From positions 1 to 64,000 of the forward strand of contig JAJYHY010000002.1 of the NCBI GenBank assembly GCA_021784555.1: a stretch of 64,000 bases of DNA, in the 5' to 3' direction. The position numbers were made by a program, and so were the translations under genes. This stretch comes from a bacterium. Its GTDB lineage: Bacteria; Verrucomicrobiota; Verrucomicrobiia; Limisphaerales; UBA8199. The notes under the pieces were generated by a model. It did no database searches. It saw only the letters and a program-made list of their open reading frames with translations, and had not been told where the DNA came from. Shown here piece after piece: positions 57,059-64,000 of the stretch. How positions within the stretch are numbered: position 1 is the first letter of the stretch; each line of letters opens with the position of its first letter.

Positions 57059-58264
57059 TTACTTAAGGCGCAGCTTAATAGGGGAGACGGGAGATTCACC
57101 GTTGGGAGCCTCCTGGCGAACCTTCATGCGGAGTGAATTCATGGTGGAAGTGTTCTCTCCTCGAGCCTTCTTGATCTGGTCGATACCGCGCATCACCGGG
57201 CCGCGCTTGGTGCAGTAAAGCACGGCGGTCTCCTCAGTGATGTTGCCGGCTTCGTAGGCCTCCAGCGCGGAGAAATCGAATGTGCGCCAGCCAAAAGCCT
57301 GGCTGGCTTCGGCGATTTCGTAAAAGCTTTTGCCCTCGCTTTCGCCCAGCCGGATGGACTCCTGCACGCGCAAGTTGCTGCCCATAATCTCCAGCAGGGC
57401 AAACCGCCCCCCGCCCACTTTTGGGACCAGGCGCTGGCTGACGACCCAGCGCAACGTGTCGGCCAGGCGGGCACGCAACTGCTCCTGCTCCTCGGTTTCG
57501 AACATGCCCAGAATGCGATTGATGGTTTGGCCCGCGTCAATGGTGTGCAGGGTGCTCAGCACGAGGTGGCCGGTCTCGGCGGCGCTGAGCGCGATCTTCA
57601 CGGTTTCGCGATCGCGCATCTCACCCACCAGAATCACCTTGGGCGCCTGGCGCAGCGCGGCTCGTAGGCCGCTGGCGAAGTTGTCGAAGTCCGTGCCCAA
57701 TTCGCGCTGGTTGAAGGTCGCTTTGTCATGGGTATGAACGAATTCGACGGGGTCCTCCAGCGTAATGATATGGACCGGCTTGGTATGGTTGATCATGTTC
57801 AGGACCGCCGCCAGCGTCGTGGATTTGCCCGAACCGGTCGCGCCGGTGACGAGCACCAAACCGGTCTGTTCGGCGGGAATCTGCTTGATGATCTCTGGAA
57901 ACCCCAGCGTGTCCAACGTCGGGATAGCGGTATTGAGCTTGCGCGAGACGATGGAGTAACTGCCGCGCTGGGAAAAGACGTTGATACGGAACCGGGCGCG
58001 CTCTGCCAGCGTATAGGCGGTATCGCAGGAGCCGTGGCGCAGCAGGTCGGCGAGGTGCCACTGATTATCCCCGATGAGATTCAACGCGATCGTCTCCGTC
58101 TGAAAAGGGGTGAGCCTCTCGATGGGCGGGTCGCATTTGACGGGCTTGAGCTCTCCAAAGGATTCGACCTGAAGCGGTTTATCCACGGTAAAGATCAGGT
58201 CGGACACCTCGGGCTGGGAGTCCAGCATGGTCGTCAGCAGATAGTCGAGTTCGGGCCGGCGCAT
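57059..58264 (-). CDS. PilT/PilU-like pilus retraction ATPase (second copy)
   Basis: A 401-aa type II/IV secretion ATPase: MRRPELDYLLTTMLDSQPEV, the Walker A in VLVTGATGSGKSTTLAAVLN, the Asp box LEDPVEFVHTHDKATFNQRE and the His/Walker B region VILVGEMRDRETVKIALSAA with ETGHLVLSTLHTIDAGQTIN. It is longer than its neighbour and diverges at the C-terminus (NTSTMNSLRMKVRQ...), as PilU does relative to PilT. It follows the other PilT-family gene by 9 bp and should work in the same motor. Confidence 0.88.
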   Translation of the reverse strand: MRRPELDYLLTTMLDSQPEVSDLIFTVDKPLQVESFGELKPVKCDPPIERLTPFQTETIALNLIGDNQWHLADLLRHGSCDTAYTLAERARFRINVFSQRGSYSIVSRKLNTAIPTLDTLGFPEIIKQIPAEQTGLVLVTGATGSGKSTTLAAVLNMINHTKPVHIITLEDPVEFVHTHDKATFNQRELGTDFDNFASGLRAALRQAPKVILVGEMRDRETVKIALSAAETGHLVLSTLHTIDAGQTINRILGMFETEEQEQLRARLADTLRWVVSQRLVPKVGGGRFALLEIMGSNLRVQESIRLGESEGKSFYEIAEASQAFGWRTFDFSALEAYEAGNITEETAVLYCTKRGPVMRGIDQIKKARGENTSTMNSLRMKVRQEAPNGESPVSPIKLRLK

Positions 58265-58273
58265 AGGGATGAA

Positions 58274-59368
58274 CTAGGTCTCGTCCTCCTCGGGAGGGTG
58301 GGGCAGGAAGGGCTTGAATTTCTTCTTGTCGAGGGCCTTGTCATAGGCCTCTTCGGGAGCAATGCGTTTCATCCGCAAATGCTCCATAATGGCGTCGTCC
58401 AGCGGTTGGTTGCCCAACTTTTTGCCCACCTGGATCATGCCGGGGATCTGGTGAGTCTTGCCTTCGCGGACAAGGTTGGCGATGGCGGTGGTGAAGACGA
58501 GGATCTCCAGGGCGGCCACGCGGCCCTTCTTATCGATGCGTTTGAAGAGGTTTTGCGCCACCACGCCTTTGAGGGCCTCCGAAAGCGTAGCGCGAATCTT
58601 GTTTTGCTGGTCGGCGGGAAAGACGTCGATGATGCGGTCCACCGTTTTGGCGGCGCTTGGGGTGTGCAGGGTGCCAAAAACAAGATGGCCGGTGCTGGCG
58701 GCCACCAGCGCCAGTTCGATAGTCTCCAAATCGCGCAGTTCCCCTACCAGGATAATATCCGGGTCCTCGCGCAGAGCGCCGCGCAGAGCCGCGGCAAAGG
58801 ATTTGGTATGCACACCCACTTCGCGATGGTTGACCAGGCAGTTCTTGCTTTCATGGACGAACTCGATGGGGTCTTCAACCGTTATCACATGATCCTTCCG
58901 GTTCTTATTCGCGTAATCGACCATCGCCGCCAGCGTCGTCGATTTGCCTGACCCAGTCGGGCCGGTGACCACGACCAACCCGCGATGGAGCATGGCAAAT
59001 TTCTTGAGCACGGGCGGCAGGGGCGCGTCGAACGTTTCAAAATCCTCAAACGACAGGACCTTGCTCGGGATCTGGCGGAACACGGCGGCGATGCCGTATT
59101 TCTGGTTGAAGAAATTGGCGCGAAATCGCGACACCTTCGGGATTTCGTAACCGAAATCGACATCCCCCGTTTCCTCAAAGACCTTGATTTTGAATTCCGG
59201 GGCGATCTCGTAAAGCATCTTCTTGAGTTCGTCGTTGTCCATGGGAGGGTGCTCCACGCGCTGCAGCTCGCCGTTGATGCGCAACATCGGATTGTTGCCC
59301 GAAGAGAGGTGCAGGTCGGAGGCCTTCTGCTCGAACATCAGGTTAAAAAATGCGTCGATTTTCGCCAT
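58274..59368 (-). CDS. PilT-like twitching motility ATPase
   Basis: A 364-aa protein with all PilT signatures: MAKIDAFFNLMFEQKASDLH, SSGNNPMLRINGELQRVEHP, VVVTGPTGSGKSTTLAAMVD (Walker A), VEDPIEFVHESKNCLVNHRE and DPDIILVGELRDLETIELAL, AASTGHLVFGTLHTPSAAKT. It would power pilus retraction. Divergent from a methyltransferase gene 53 bp away. The conserved C-terminal LPHPPEEDET is charged. Confidence 0.9.
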   Translation of the reverse strand: MAKIDAFFNLMFEQKASDLHLSSGNNPMLRINGELQRVEHPPMDNDELKKMLYEIAPEFKIKVFEETGDVDFGYEIPKVSRFRANFFNQKYGIAAVFRQIPSKVLSFEDFETFDAPLPPVLKKFAMLHRGLVVVTGPTGSGKSTTLAAMVDYANKNRKDHVITVEDPIEFVHESKNCLVNHREVGVHTKSFAAALRGALREDPDIILVGELRDLETIELALVAASTGHLVFGTLHTPSAAKTVDRIIDVFPADQQNKIRATLSEALKGVVAQNLFKRIDKKGRVAALEILVFTTAIANLVREGKTHQIPGMIQVGKKLGNQPLDDAIMEHLRMKRIAPEEAYDKALDKKKFKPFLPHPPEEDET

Positions 59369-59421
59369 AGATACGCTATGCTTGGTGGTTTGTTAGCTAA
59401 ATCCGCACCATCGACGCAGGA

Positions 59422-60636
59422 TTGAACCATCTAAGACGCAAAATCGCCGACGAAATCGGCGCGCAAGGGGTTATCTCCTTCGCCCGGTTCATGGAGCTCG
59501 CCCTCTACTGTCCTGTTTATGGATACTATGAGGCTCAGAAGGAGACGATTGGCCGGCGCGGCGATTATTACACCAGCGTCAGCGTCGGCAGCCTCTTTGG
59601 GGAACTGCTGGCCTCCCAATTCGCTCATTGGCTGGACGAGGACAGGCCGCAGTTGGTCGAGGCGGGGGCGCACACGGGCTACTTGGCGCGGGATGTCCTG
59701 TGGTGGTTTCGAGAGCATCGCCCGGACCTGTTCGAGCGCCTTGAATACTGGATTATTGAGCCGTCCACGCGGCGCCGGCGGTGGCAGGAGGACACACTCG
59801 CGGCATTTGCCGGACGCGTGCGCTGGGCGTCTGAAATCGGCGGAGTGGGACCGCCCTCCGCTTTTGGCGACCGGGGCAGAATACGGGGCGTCATCTTCTG
59901 CAATGAACTGCTCGACAGCTTTCCGGTCCGCCGGTTCGGTTGGGATGCGCAAGAGCGCACCACGTTTGAGTGGGGCGTGCGCCTGGAGGGCGCGGAATTC
60001 GCCTGGGCCAAAATGCCTGACTCCGATTGCAGTTCGTCGGCGCCGACCCTCGGCCAGTCACCGGCCGTCGCTGGGGCCCGCTCCGATGAAGCGCAACAAG
60101 ACCCATGCGCCCCGGAAGTTCCCGCTGACGTACTGGCGGTCTTGCCTGCCGACTATACCCTCGAGATCTGCCCTAAGGCCGTAGCCTGGTGGCGCCAGGC
60201 GGCGAGGGCGCTCTCACGCGGCCGGCTCCTGACCTTTGACTATGGCTTCAGCGTGATGGAAAGATTGACACCGGAAAGGCTGCGCGGGACATGCCGGGCG
60301 TACTATAAACACAGGCTCACCAACAACCTCCTGGCCAATCCCGGCGAGCAGGACCTCACCGCCCACGTGGATTTTGACGTAATCCAGGCCGTTGGCGAGG
60401 AGGCGGGGCTGAAGACCGAGACCTTCGAAAGCCAGGCCCAATTCCTGACCCGAATCGCTTCCCGGATTTGGAGCGGTGAAACCAGTTTCGGCCAATGGAC
60501 CCCGGCCAAGACACGCCAGTTTCAGACATTGACCCACCCCAACCACCTGGGGGCTGCCTTCAGGGTCCTGGTGCAACAGACTGCCTCAATCAAAACAGCC
60601 GACATTGATGCATGGGCCGGCGGAACGTCGGAGTGA
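59422..60636 (+). CDS. MidA/NDUFAF7-family SAM-dependent methyltransferase
   Basis: A 404-aa product from TTG 59422: NHLRRKIADEIGAQGVISFA, FMELALYCPVYGYYEAQKET, the GDYYTSVSVGSLFGELLA block and LVEAGAHTGYLARDVLWWF (SAM motif). GVIFCNELLDSFPVRRFGWD is the characteristic NELLDxxPV motif of this family, and RLLTFDYGFSVMERLTPERL, GTCRAYYKHRLTNNLLANPG follow. Members methylate protein arginine in mitochondria; the bacterial role is unknown. The stop codon lies inside the tandem-repeat block. Confidence 0.9.
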   Translation: MNHLRRKIADEIGAQGVISFARFMELALYCPVYGYYEAQKETIGRRGDYYTSVSVGSLFGELLASQFAHWLDEDRPQLVEAGAHTGYLARDVLWWFREHRPDLFERLEYWIIEPSTRRRRWQEDTLAAFAGRVRWASEIGGVGPPSAFGDRGRIRGVIFCNELLDSFPVRRFGWDAQERTTFEWGVRLEGAEFAWAKMPDSDCSSSAPTLGQSPAVAGARSDEAQQDPCAPEVPADVLAVLPADYTLEICPKAVAWWRQAARALSRGRLLTFDYGFSVMERLTPERLRGTCRAYYKHRLTNNLLANPGEQDLTAHVDFDVIQAVGEEAGLKTETFESQAQFLTRIASRIWSGETSFGQWTPAKTRQFQTLTHPNHLGAAFRVLVQQTASIKTADIDAWAGGTSE

Positions 60637-60728
60637 TGGAGTGATGGAAAACCCGACACTCCAACACTCCAACACTCCATCACTCCATCACTCCAACACT
60701 CCATCACTCCATCACTCCATGGCTCCAT
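60630..60728. repeat. 8-bp tandem repeat block, family D copy 2
   Basis: About nine units of (A/T)CACTCCA run from 60653 to 60725, preceded by two oppositely oriented TGGAGTGA units and TGGAAAAC. The first part matches 17439-17482. It abuts the methyltransferase stop and the reductase stop between convergent genes. Confidence 0.85.
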
Positions 60729-60733
60729 GCAGA

Positions 60734-61783
60734 TTATCCCAGCCAACGCGGATTATGCGCCGTAGCGTCGAAGTTGGCGGTCGTCTTGAACGGCTCGTAT
60801 TGGCCGCCTTCACCCGCGTCGGCGGTCTTGGCCAGCAACGCATCCACCGCCGACTGGCTCAATGGCTTGAATGAACGTGCCGCCCCGATGGCCTGGCCCA
60901 GAAGCTCTTGACTGTCAATGCCTGTGATAATCGTCGAAGCCGGCAGGTTGAGTGCATAGTGGAGGCACTCAACCGGTGTCACGGTGTGGCTGCGCAGGAT
61001 GACACCGCTGCCCATGGATTTCATCCCGAGAACGCCGATGCCCTGCTCGACCAGGACCGGAACGACCTGGTGCTGAAAACTCCGGAAATGGGCGTCCATG
61101 ACGTTGAGGGGCATCTGTACGGCATCGAAGCGGAAATCGTGAGCGGCGGCAACCTGCAACATACGCAGATGGACGAGCGGGTCCTTGTGCCCGGTAAAGC
61201 CGATAAACCGGACCTTGCCGGCCTTCTTAGCCTCCAGCATCGCTTCCATCCCGCCGCCCGGGGCGAAGATGCGGTCCGGGTCTTCCATCCGAATCACCTC
61301 GTGAAATTGCATCAGATCGACGTGGCCGGTTTGCAGGCGCTCCAGCGACTGTTCGATTTGCCGCGCGGCGGCGGATTTGGTGCGGCCATCGATCTTGGTC
61401 ATAAGAAAGACCTTTTCACGGTAGCCGTCCCGTAGCGCTTTGCCCATCCGAATCTCGCTCCCCCCGTTATGGTAATCCCAGGAGTTGTCCATGAAAGTGA
61501 TGCCGCGCTCGATGGCGTCTCGAATCAGGCGAATGCCTTCCTGCTCATCGCGCGGGTTGCCAATGTGGAAGCCTCCAAGGCCCAACGCGGAGATTTGTTC
61601 CCCCGTCCGGCCCAATGGCCGGCGGGGCACGCCCTCCCGCCGCTCGTCGGCCCAGCCCGTTCCGCCTGCGCCGAACACCAGCCCGGCCGCTATGGCGTTG
61701 CGCACAAATTCACGGCGGGTCACTCGGCTCGCGCCATTCCTCAGAGTCGAGTCCTCGTTGGTGGGGTCAAGGGTCAATGTCAT
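60734..61783 (-). CDS. aldo/keto reductase with Tat-like signal
   Basis: From ATG 61783 a 349-aa protein. It begins MTLTLDPTNED and a twin-arginine signal RREFVRNAIAAGLVFGAGGT. The AKR barrel follows: RRPLGRTGEQISALGLGGFH, GITFMDNSWDYHNGGSEIRM (D-Y pair: Asp, Tyr), GKALRDGYREKVFLMTKIDG (Lys), LQTGHVDLMQFHEV (His) and KAGKVRFIGFTGHKDP. All four catalytic residues are present. The Tat signal suggests a periplasmic, cofactor-loaded oxidoreductase. The upstream ATG at 61978 is an unlikely start. Confidence 0.88.
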   Translation of the reverse strand: MTLTLDPTNEDSTLRNGASRVTRREFVRNAIAAGLVFGAGGTGWADERREGVPRRPLGRTGEQISALGLGGFHIGNPRDEQEGIRLIRDAIERGITFMDNSWDYHNGGSEIRMGKALRDGYREKVFLMTKIDGRTKSAAARQIEQSLERLQTGHVDLMQFHEVIRMEDPDRIFAPGGGMEAMLEAKKAGKVRFIGFTGHKDPLVHLRMLQVAAAHDFRFDAVQMPLNVMDAHFRSFQHQVVPVLVEQGIGVLGMKSMGSGVILRSHTVTPVECLHYALNLPASTIITGIDSQELLGQAIGAARSFKPLSQSAVDALLAKTADAGEGGQYEPFKTTANFDATAHNPRWLG

Positions 61784-61868
61784 CCCATACCTTCGCGCTT
61801 CATTGCAACGTGTCAAGCCGGTGCATTGCCTTCCCGGAACCCTCGTGCCTTGCCGATCTGCGCCCCGC

Positions 61869-62498
61869 TTAGGACCTTCCGCGGCCGCCTTCGCGCGAGC
61901 GATGCATTTGGCGCAAGGCCCGCCGCAGCGACTCGATTTCTTGTTCGTCGGTGTCCTTTTGTCTCTCGGCCAACTCAAGCGTCTCGAGGACCTCCTCCAT
62001 GTCTTCGAGGGCCGCTCTTAAGGCGTCGATGATCCGGTTGGCCTCGTCGATGGCGTGCTGAACGGACGTGGCGGATGCCGGGCGCCGTTCGCGGTGTTCA
62101 GGCCGGCGCGTAACCGGCGCTCTGCGTTGGGCCTGAGGGAATGCGGCCGCGCGAGCGGGTTCAGGTTCCGCAAACTCCGGGGTTGCTGCACCAGCCGAAC
62201 CGGGCTGACCTCCCTCGCTCGTTTCAATGGCCTCCGCCTGGGACAATTCCGCCTCCTGTGCCTCAAGTTGCGCGGCGTCATCCTGACGCGCTTCCTGCGC
62301 GTCGGCCAACTCGTCCAGTGTGGGAGGAGGTGGCGGCCCAAGCTCCGGCCGACTCTCGGAACGGGATGCCCGTCGAACGCCTCCGCGACGACCGCGTCCG
62401 CCTCGACGCCGCCCCCGAGATGGGGCGGGGGATTCGGGCCGGTCGGGATTCTGGATACCGCTGTTAAGCTCTTCGTTGGGACCCATGTCTCGATTCAA
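61869..62498 (-). CDS. low-complexity Arg/Pro-rich protein with C-terminal coiled coil
   Basis: A 209-aa product. The first ~65 residues are Arg/Gly- then Pro-rich (RGRRRGGRGRRGGVRRASRS, then GPPPPPTLDELADAQEARQD), the middle is acidic, and the C-terminal ~60 residues form an amphipathic helix (HAIDEANRIIDALRAALEDM, LETLELAERQKDTDEQEIES). The basic N-terminus could bind nucleic acid. Not recognised; similar low-complexity genes occur in Verrucomicrobia. Confidence 0.6.
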   Translation of the reverse strand: MNRDMGPNEELNSGIQNPDRPESPAPSRGRRRGGRGRRGGVRRASRSESRPELGPPPPPTLDELADAQEARQDDAAQLEAQEAELSQAEAIETSEGGQPGSAGAATPEFAEPEPARAAAFPQAQRRAPVTRRPEHRERRPASATSVQHAIDEANRIIDALRAALEDMEEVLETLELAERQKDTDEQEIESLRRALRQMHRSREGGRGRS

Positions 62499-62721
62499 AT
62501 TTGCGCCTCAAAAACGCCAAATGCAATGGCAATCTGGGCGGCTATCCAAGCCGCCCCAGACCTCAACCGCTAATCCACGCTAATAAACGCTAATCAATGA
62601 AGGGGTCTTTTTCACGTCTCTCGTGCGGTGCCCCGGAACTTGACGCGACCACAGCGGGTTTCGCGATTCCAGGACGGTATTGTGGCGAGCAAATTAGGTG
62701 GACGCAAACTAAATGTTTTCG

Positions 62722-62852
62722 CGTAACTGCTCAGGTGGTGATAGGAGCGCGGACGCCCTCGTCCGCGTCCCGTCTCCAGAAGGCTGCAGTCGCGGAAGAG
62801 GGCGTCCGCGCTCCTATCGCGTGCGTCTGCCAGCTTGACCTGGGCAGTTACG
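62722..62852. repeat. palindromic repeat element, family A copy 3
   Basis: Terminal inverted repeats CGTAACTGCTCAGG and CCTGGGCAGTTACG (14 bp, one mismatch) flank the two GCGGACG-stem hairpins. It lies 22 bp upstream of the sulfatase start codon, in the ~370-bp gap that has no other feature. Confidence 0.85.
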
Positions 62853-62874
62853 TTTTCACAGAATAGGACCCAGT

Positions 62875-64000
62875 ATGAGCAAATACAGTGTGATATGGAG
62901 GAGGTTGGCGGCTCTGGGTTCGGTCCTTTTCCTGTGCCTTGGCCTTCCCGTCCTCCAGGCGCAAACCAACTCCAGGCATTCCCGTCCCCCGGCCCCTCGC
63001 CGCCCGAACATTCTCCTGATTCTGGCGGACAACTTGGGCTGCGGGGACCTGGGTTGCTATGGCCAGACAAAGATTCAAACGCCCAACATCGACAAACTGG
63101 CGAGCGAGGGCATGCGCTTCACCGGCTTTTACGCCGGTGCGCCCGCCGGGGCCCCCTCGCGTTGCGCCCTGATGAGCGGGCTGGACACCGGCCACACTCC
63201 CGTGCGCACAAAGACCAGTGCGACGCTCCCGTCAAGCTGCATGACAGTGGCGCTGATGTTGAAGCAGGGTGGGTATGCGACGGGGTTCATTGGGAAATGG
63301 GGCTTGGGCGCCCCGGGCACCAGCGGCAGTCCTCAGCGCCAAGGCTTTGAGGAAGTCGTAGGATACGTCGATCCAGCCCAAGCGGAAGATTATTATCCTT
63401 ACAGTCTGAGCCGGTATGGTCCCCGAGTAACTGCCCACCAGGTCATCCTGGCGGGAAATGCCGGGGGCAGGCAAGGAGACTACGCTCCCAAACTTTTCAC
63501 CATCGCCGCGCTCAATTTCCTGCGCATTCATAAGCCGGACCAATTCAATCGCCATCAGTCCTTCTTCCTCTGCCTTGCCTATCCCATCCCGCACGCCAAT
63601 CCGATGGTGGCCCGGAGCGGCGGCAACGGGACGCAGGTCCCCGGCGATGGCCAATACTCCGACCGGGACTGGTCGCCCGCCCAGAAGGACAGGGCGGCCA
63701 TGATTACCCGCTTGGACGGCTATGTCGGGCAGATCATGGCTCAACTCAAACGCCTCCAACTCGACGAGAACACCCTGGTCGTTTTCACCAGCGCTCGCGG
63801 CCCCGCCACAGACATCGGCGCGGACATCAAGCTGTCCCAAAGCGCCGGACCCTTGCCGGGCGCCAATACCGATCTCTACGAAGGAGGCATTCGCGTGCCC
63901 TTCCTCGCGCGCTGGGCCGGCACTATTGCCCCCGGCCAGGTCAACGATCAGCCCGCCGCGCTCTGGGACTTTCTTCCCACCGCGGACGACATCGCCCGGC
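62875..64000 (+). CDS. sulfatase-family protein lacking catalytic cysteine (3' end outside window)
   Basis: Starts ATG 62875 with a signal (RLAALGSVLFLCLGLPVLQA) and runs off the window. The fold is that of arylsulfatases: PNILLILADNLGCGDLGCYG, TPNIDKLASEGMRFTGFYAG, GYATGFIGKWGLGAPGTSG, ITRLDGYVGQIMAQLKRLQL, NTDLYEGGIRVPFLARWAG. The formylglycine motif CxPSR reads GAPSR (AGAPSRCALMSG), so the catalytic Cys/Ser is Gly, and the second metal site FTSDNGP reads FTSARGP. It probably cannot hydrolyse sulfate esters and is a pseudoenzyme, unless the sequence contains errors. It follows a palindromic repeat by 22 bp. Confidence 0.88.
   Translation, partial: MSKYSVIWRRLAALGSVLFLCLGLPVLQAQTNSRHSRPPAPRRPNILLILADNLGCGDLGCYGQTKIQTPNIDKLASEGMRFTGFYAGAPAGAPSRCALMSGLDTGHTPVRTKTSATLPSSCMTVALMLKQGGYATGFIGKWGLGAPGTSGSPQRQGFEEVVGYVDPAQAEDYYPYSLSRYGPRVTAHQVILAGNAGGRQGDYAPKLFTIAALNFLRIHKPDQFNRHQSFFLCLAYPIPHANPMVARSGGNGTQVPGDGQYSDRDWSPAQKDRAAMITRLDGYVGQIMAQLKRLQLDENTLVVFTSARGPATDIGADIKLSQSAGPLPGANTDLYEGGIRVPFLARWAGTIAPGQVNDQPAALWDFLPTADDIAR

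Noticed and set aside
1..64000. CRISPR array search
   Set aside because: No series of regularly spaced identical direct repeats with unique spacers was seen; all tandem blocks have short units and no spacers.

Overview
This window looks like a chromosome segment from a Verrucomicrobiota bacterium, probably of the Pedosphaera/Limisphaerales type. That placement is an inference from gene content, not from a marker gene. The clues are high GC, several Planctomycetes/Verrucomicrobia-style secreted and lipoprotein families (DUF1573, GH29 fucosidase, a sulfatase, a lactonase propeller, a Tat-type aldo/keto reductase), a 2-hydroxyacyl-CoA dehydratase family cluster, an atypical tyrosine recombinase, and a very large load of short palindromic and tandem intergenic repeats. 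Shine-Dalgarno motifs are often weak, so many starts rest on signal peptides, domain edges or ATGA overlaps.

Layout. 0-6.5 kb: DUF1573, rhodanese, MauE/DoxX and M48 protease genes, facing a large lipoprotein gene whose 5' end holds a palindromic repeat. 6.5-9.7 kb: decay zone with an IS1380 transposase remnant, a 150-bp MITE, a broken secreted protease-like gene and a 38-bp perfect palindrome. 9.9-17.3 kb: prolyl oligopeptidase, then a double-cubane/HgdB-like protein, a SAM methyltransferase and two more 2-hydroxyacyl-CoA dehydratase-like proteins. 17.6-21.5 kb: a hypothetical gene and an overlapping minus-strand pair resembling a MotA/ExbB-like channel plus a single-TM coiled-coil partner. 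21.6-34.4 kb: mostly housekeeping and secreted functions: lactonase, two peptidyl-prolyl isomerases, NUDIX, larB-larC for nickel-pincer cofactor, Trm112, sugar epimerase, a toxin-antitoxin-like pair and fucosidase.

34.4-45.6 kb is the accessory part. It starts with a MITE and tRNA-Ala(CGC), then a tyrosine recombinase. Next is a two-gene RiPP cassette: a 75-aa precursor-like peptide and an MvdD/graspetide-type ATP-grasp ligase, with a hairpin between them and a terminator after. A helix-turn-helix plus W-L repeat protein and a membrane protein are divergent from it. Behind these lie remnants of restriction/defence genes (a broken nuclease domain, a truncated DNA methyltransferase and a Dam-type fragment). 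The RiPP cassette and its neighbours are the best candidate for an undescribed system here.

45.7-64 kb: radical SAM protein, DUF72, polysaccharide deacetylase-like protein, tandem alpha/beta hydrolase, M20 deacetylase, GNAT, a DapA-like aldolase with an N-terminally frameshifted epimerase, two PilT-family ATPases with a receiver-like protein, a MidA-family methyltransferase, an aldo/keto reductase, and a sulfatase running off the end that has lost its catalytic cysteine. At least five families of short repeats recur across the window, and two of them sit inside reading frames.
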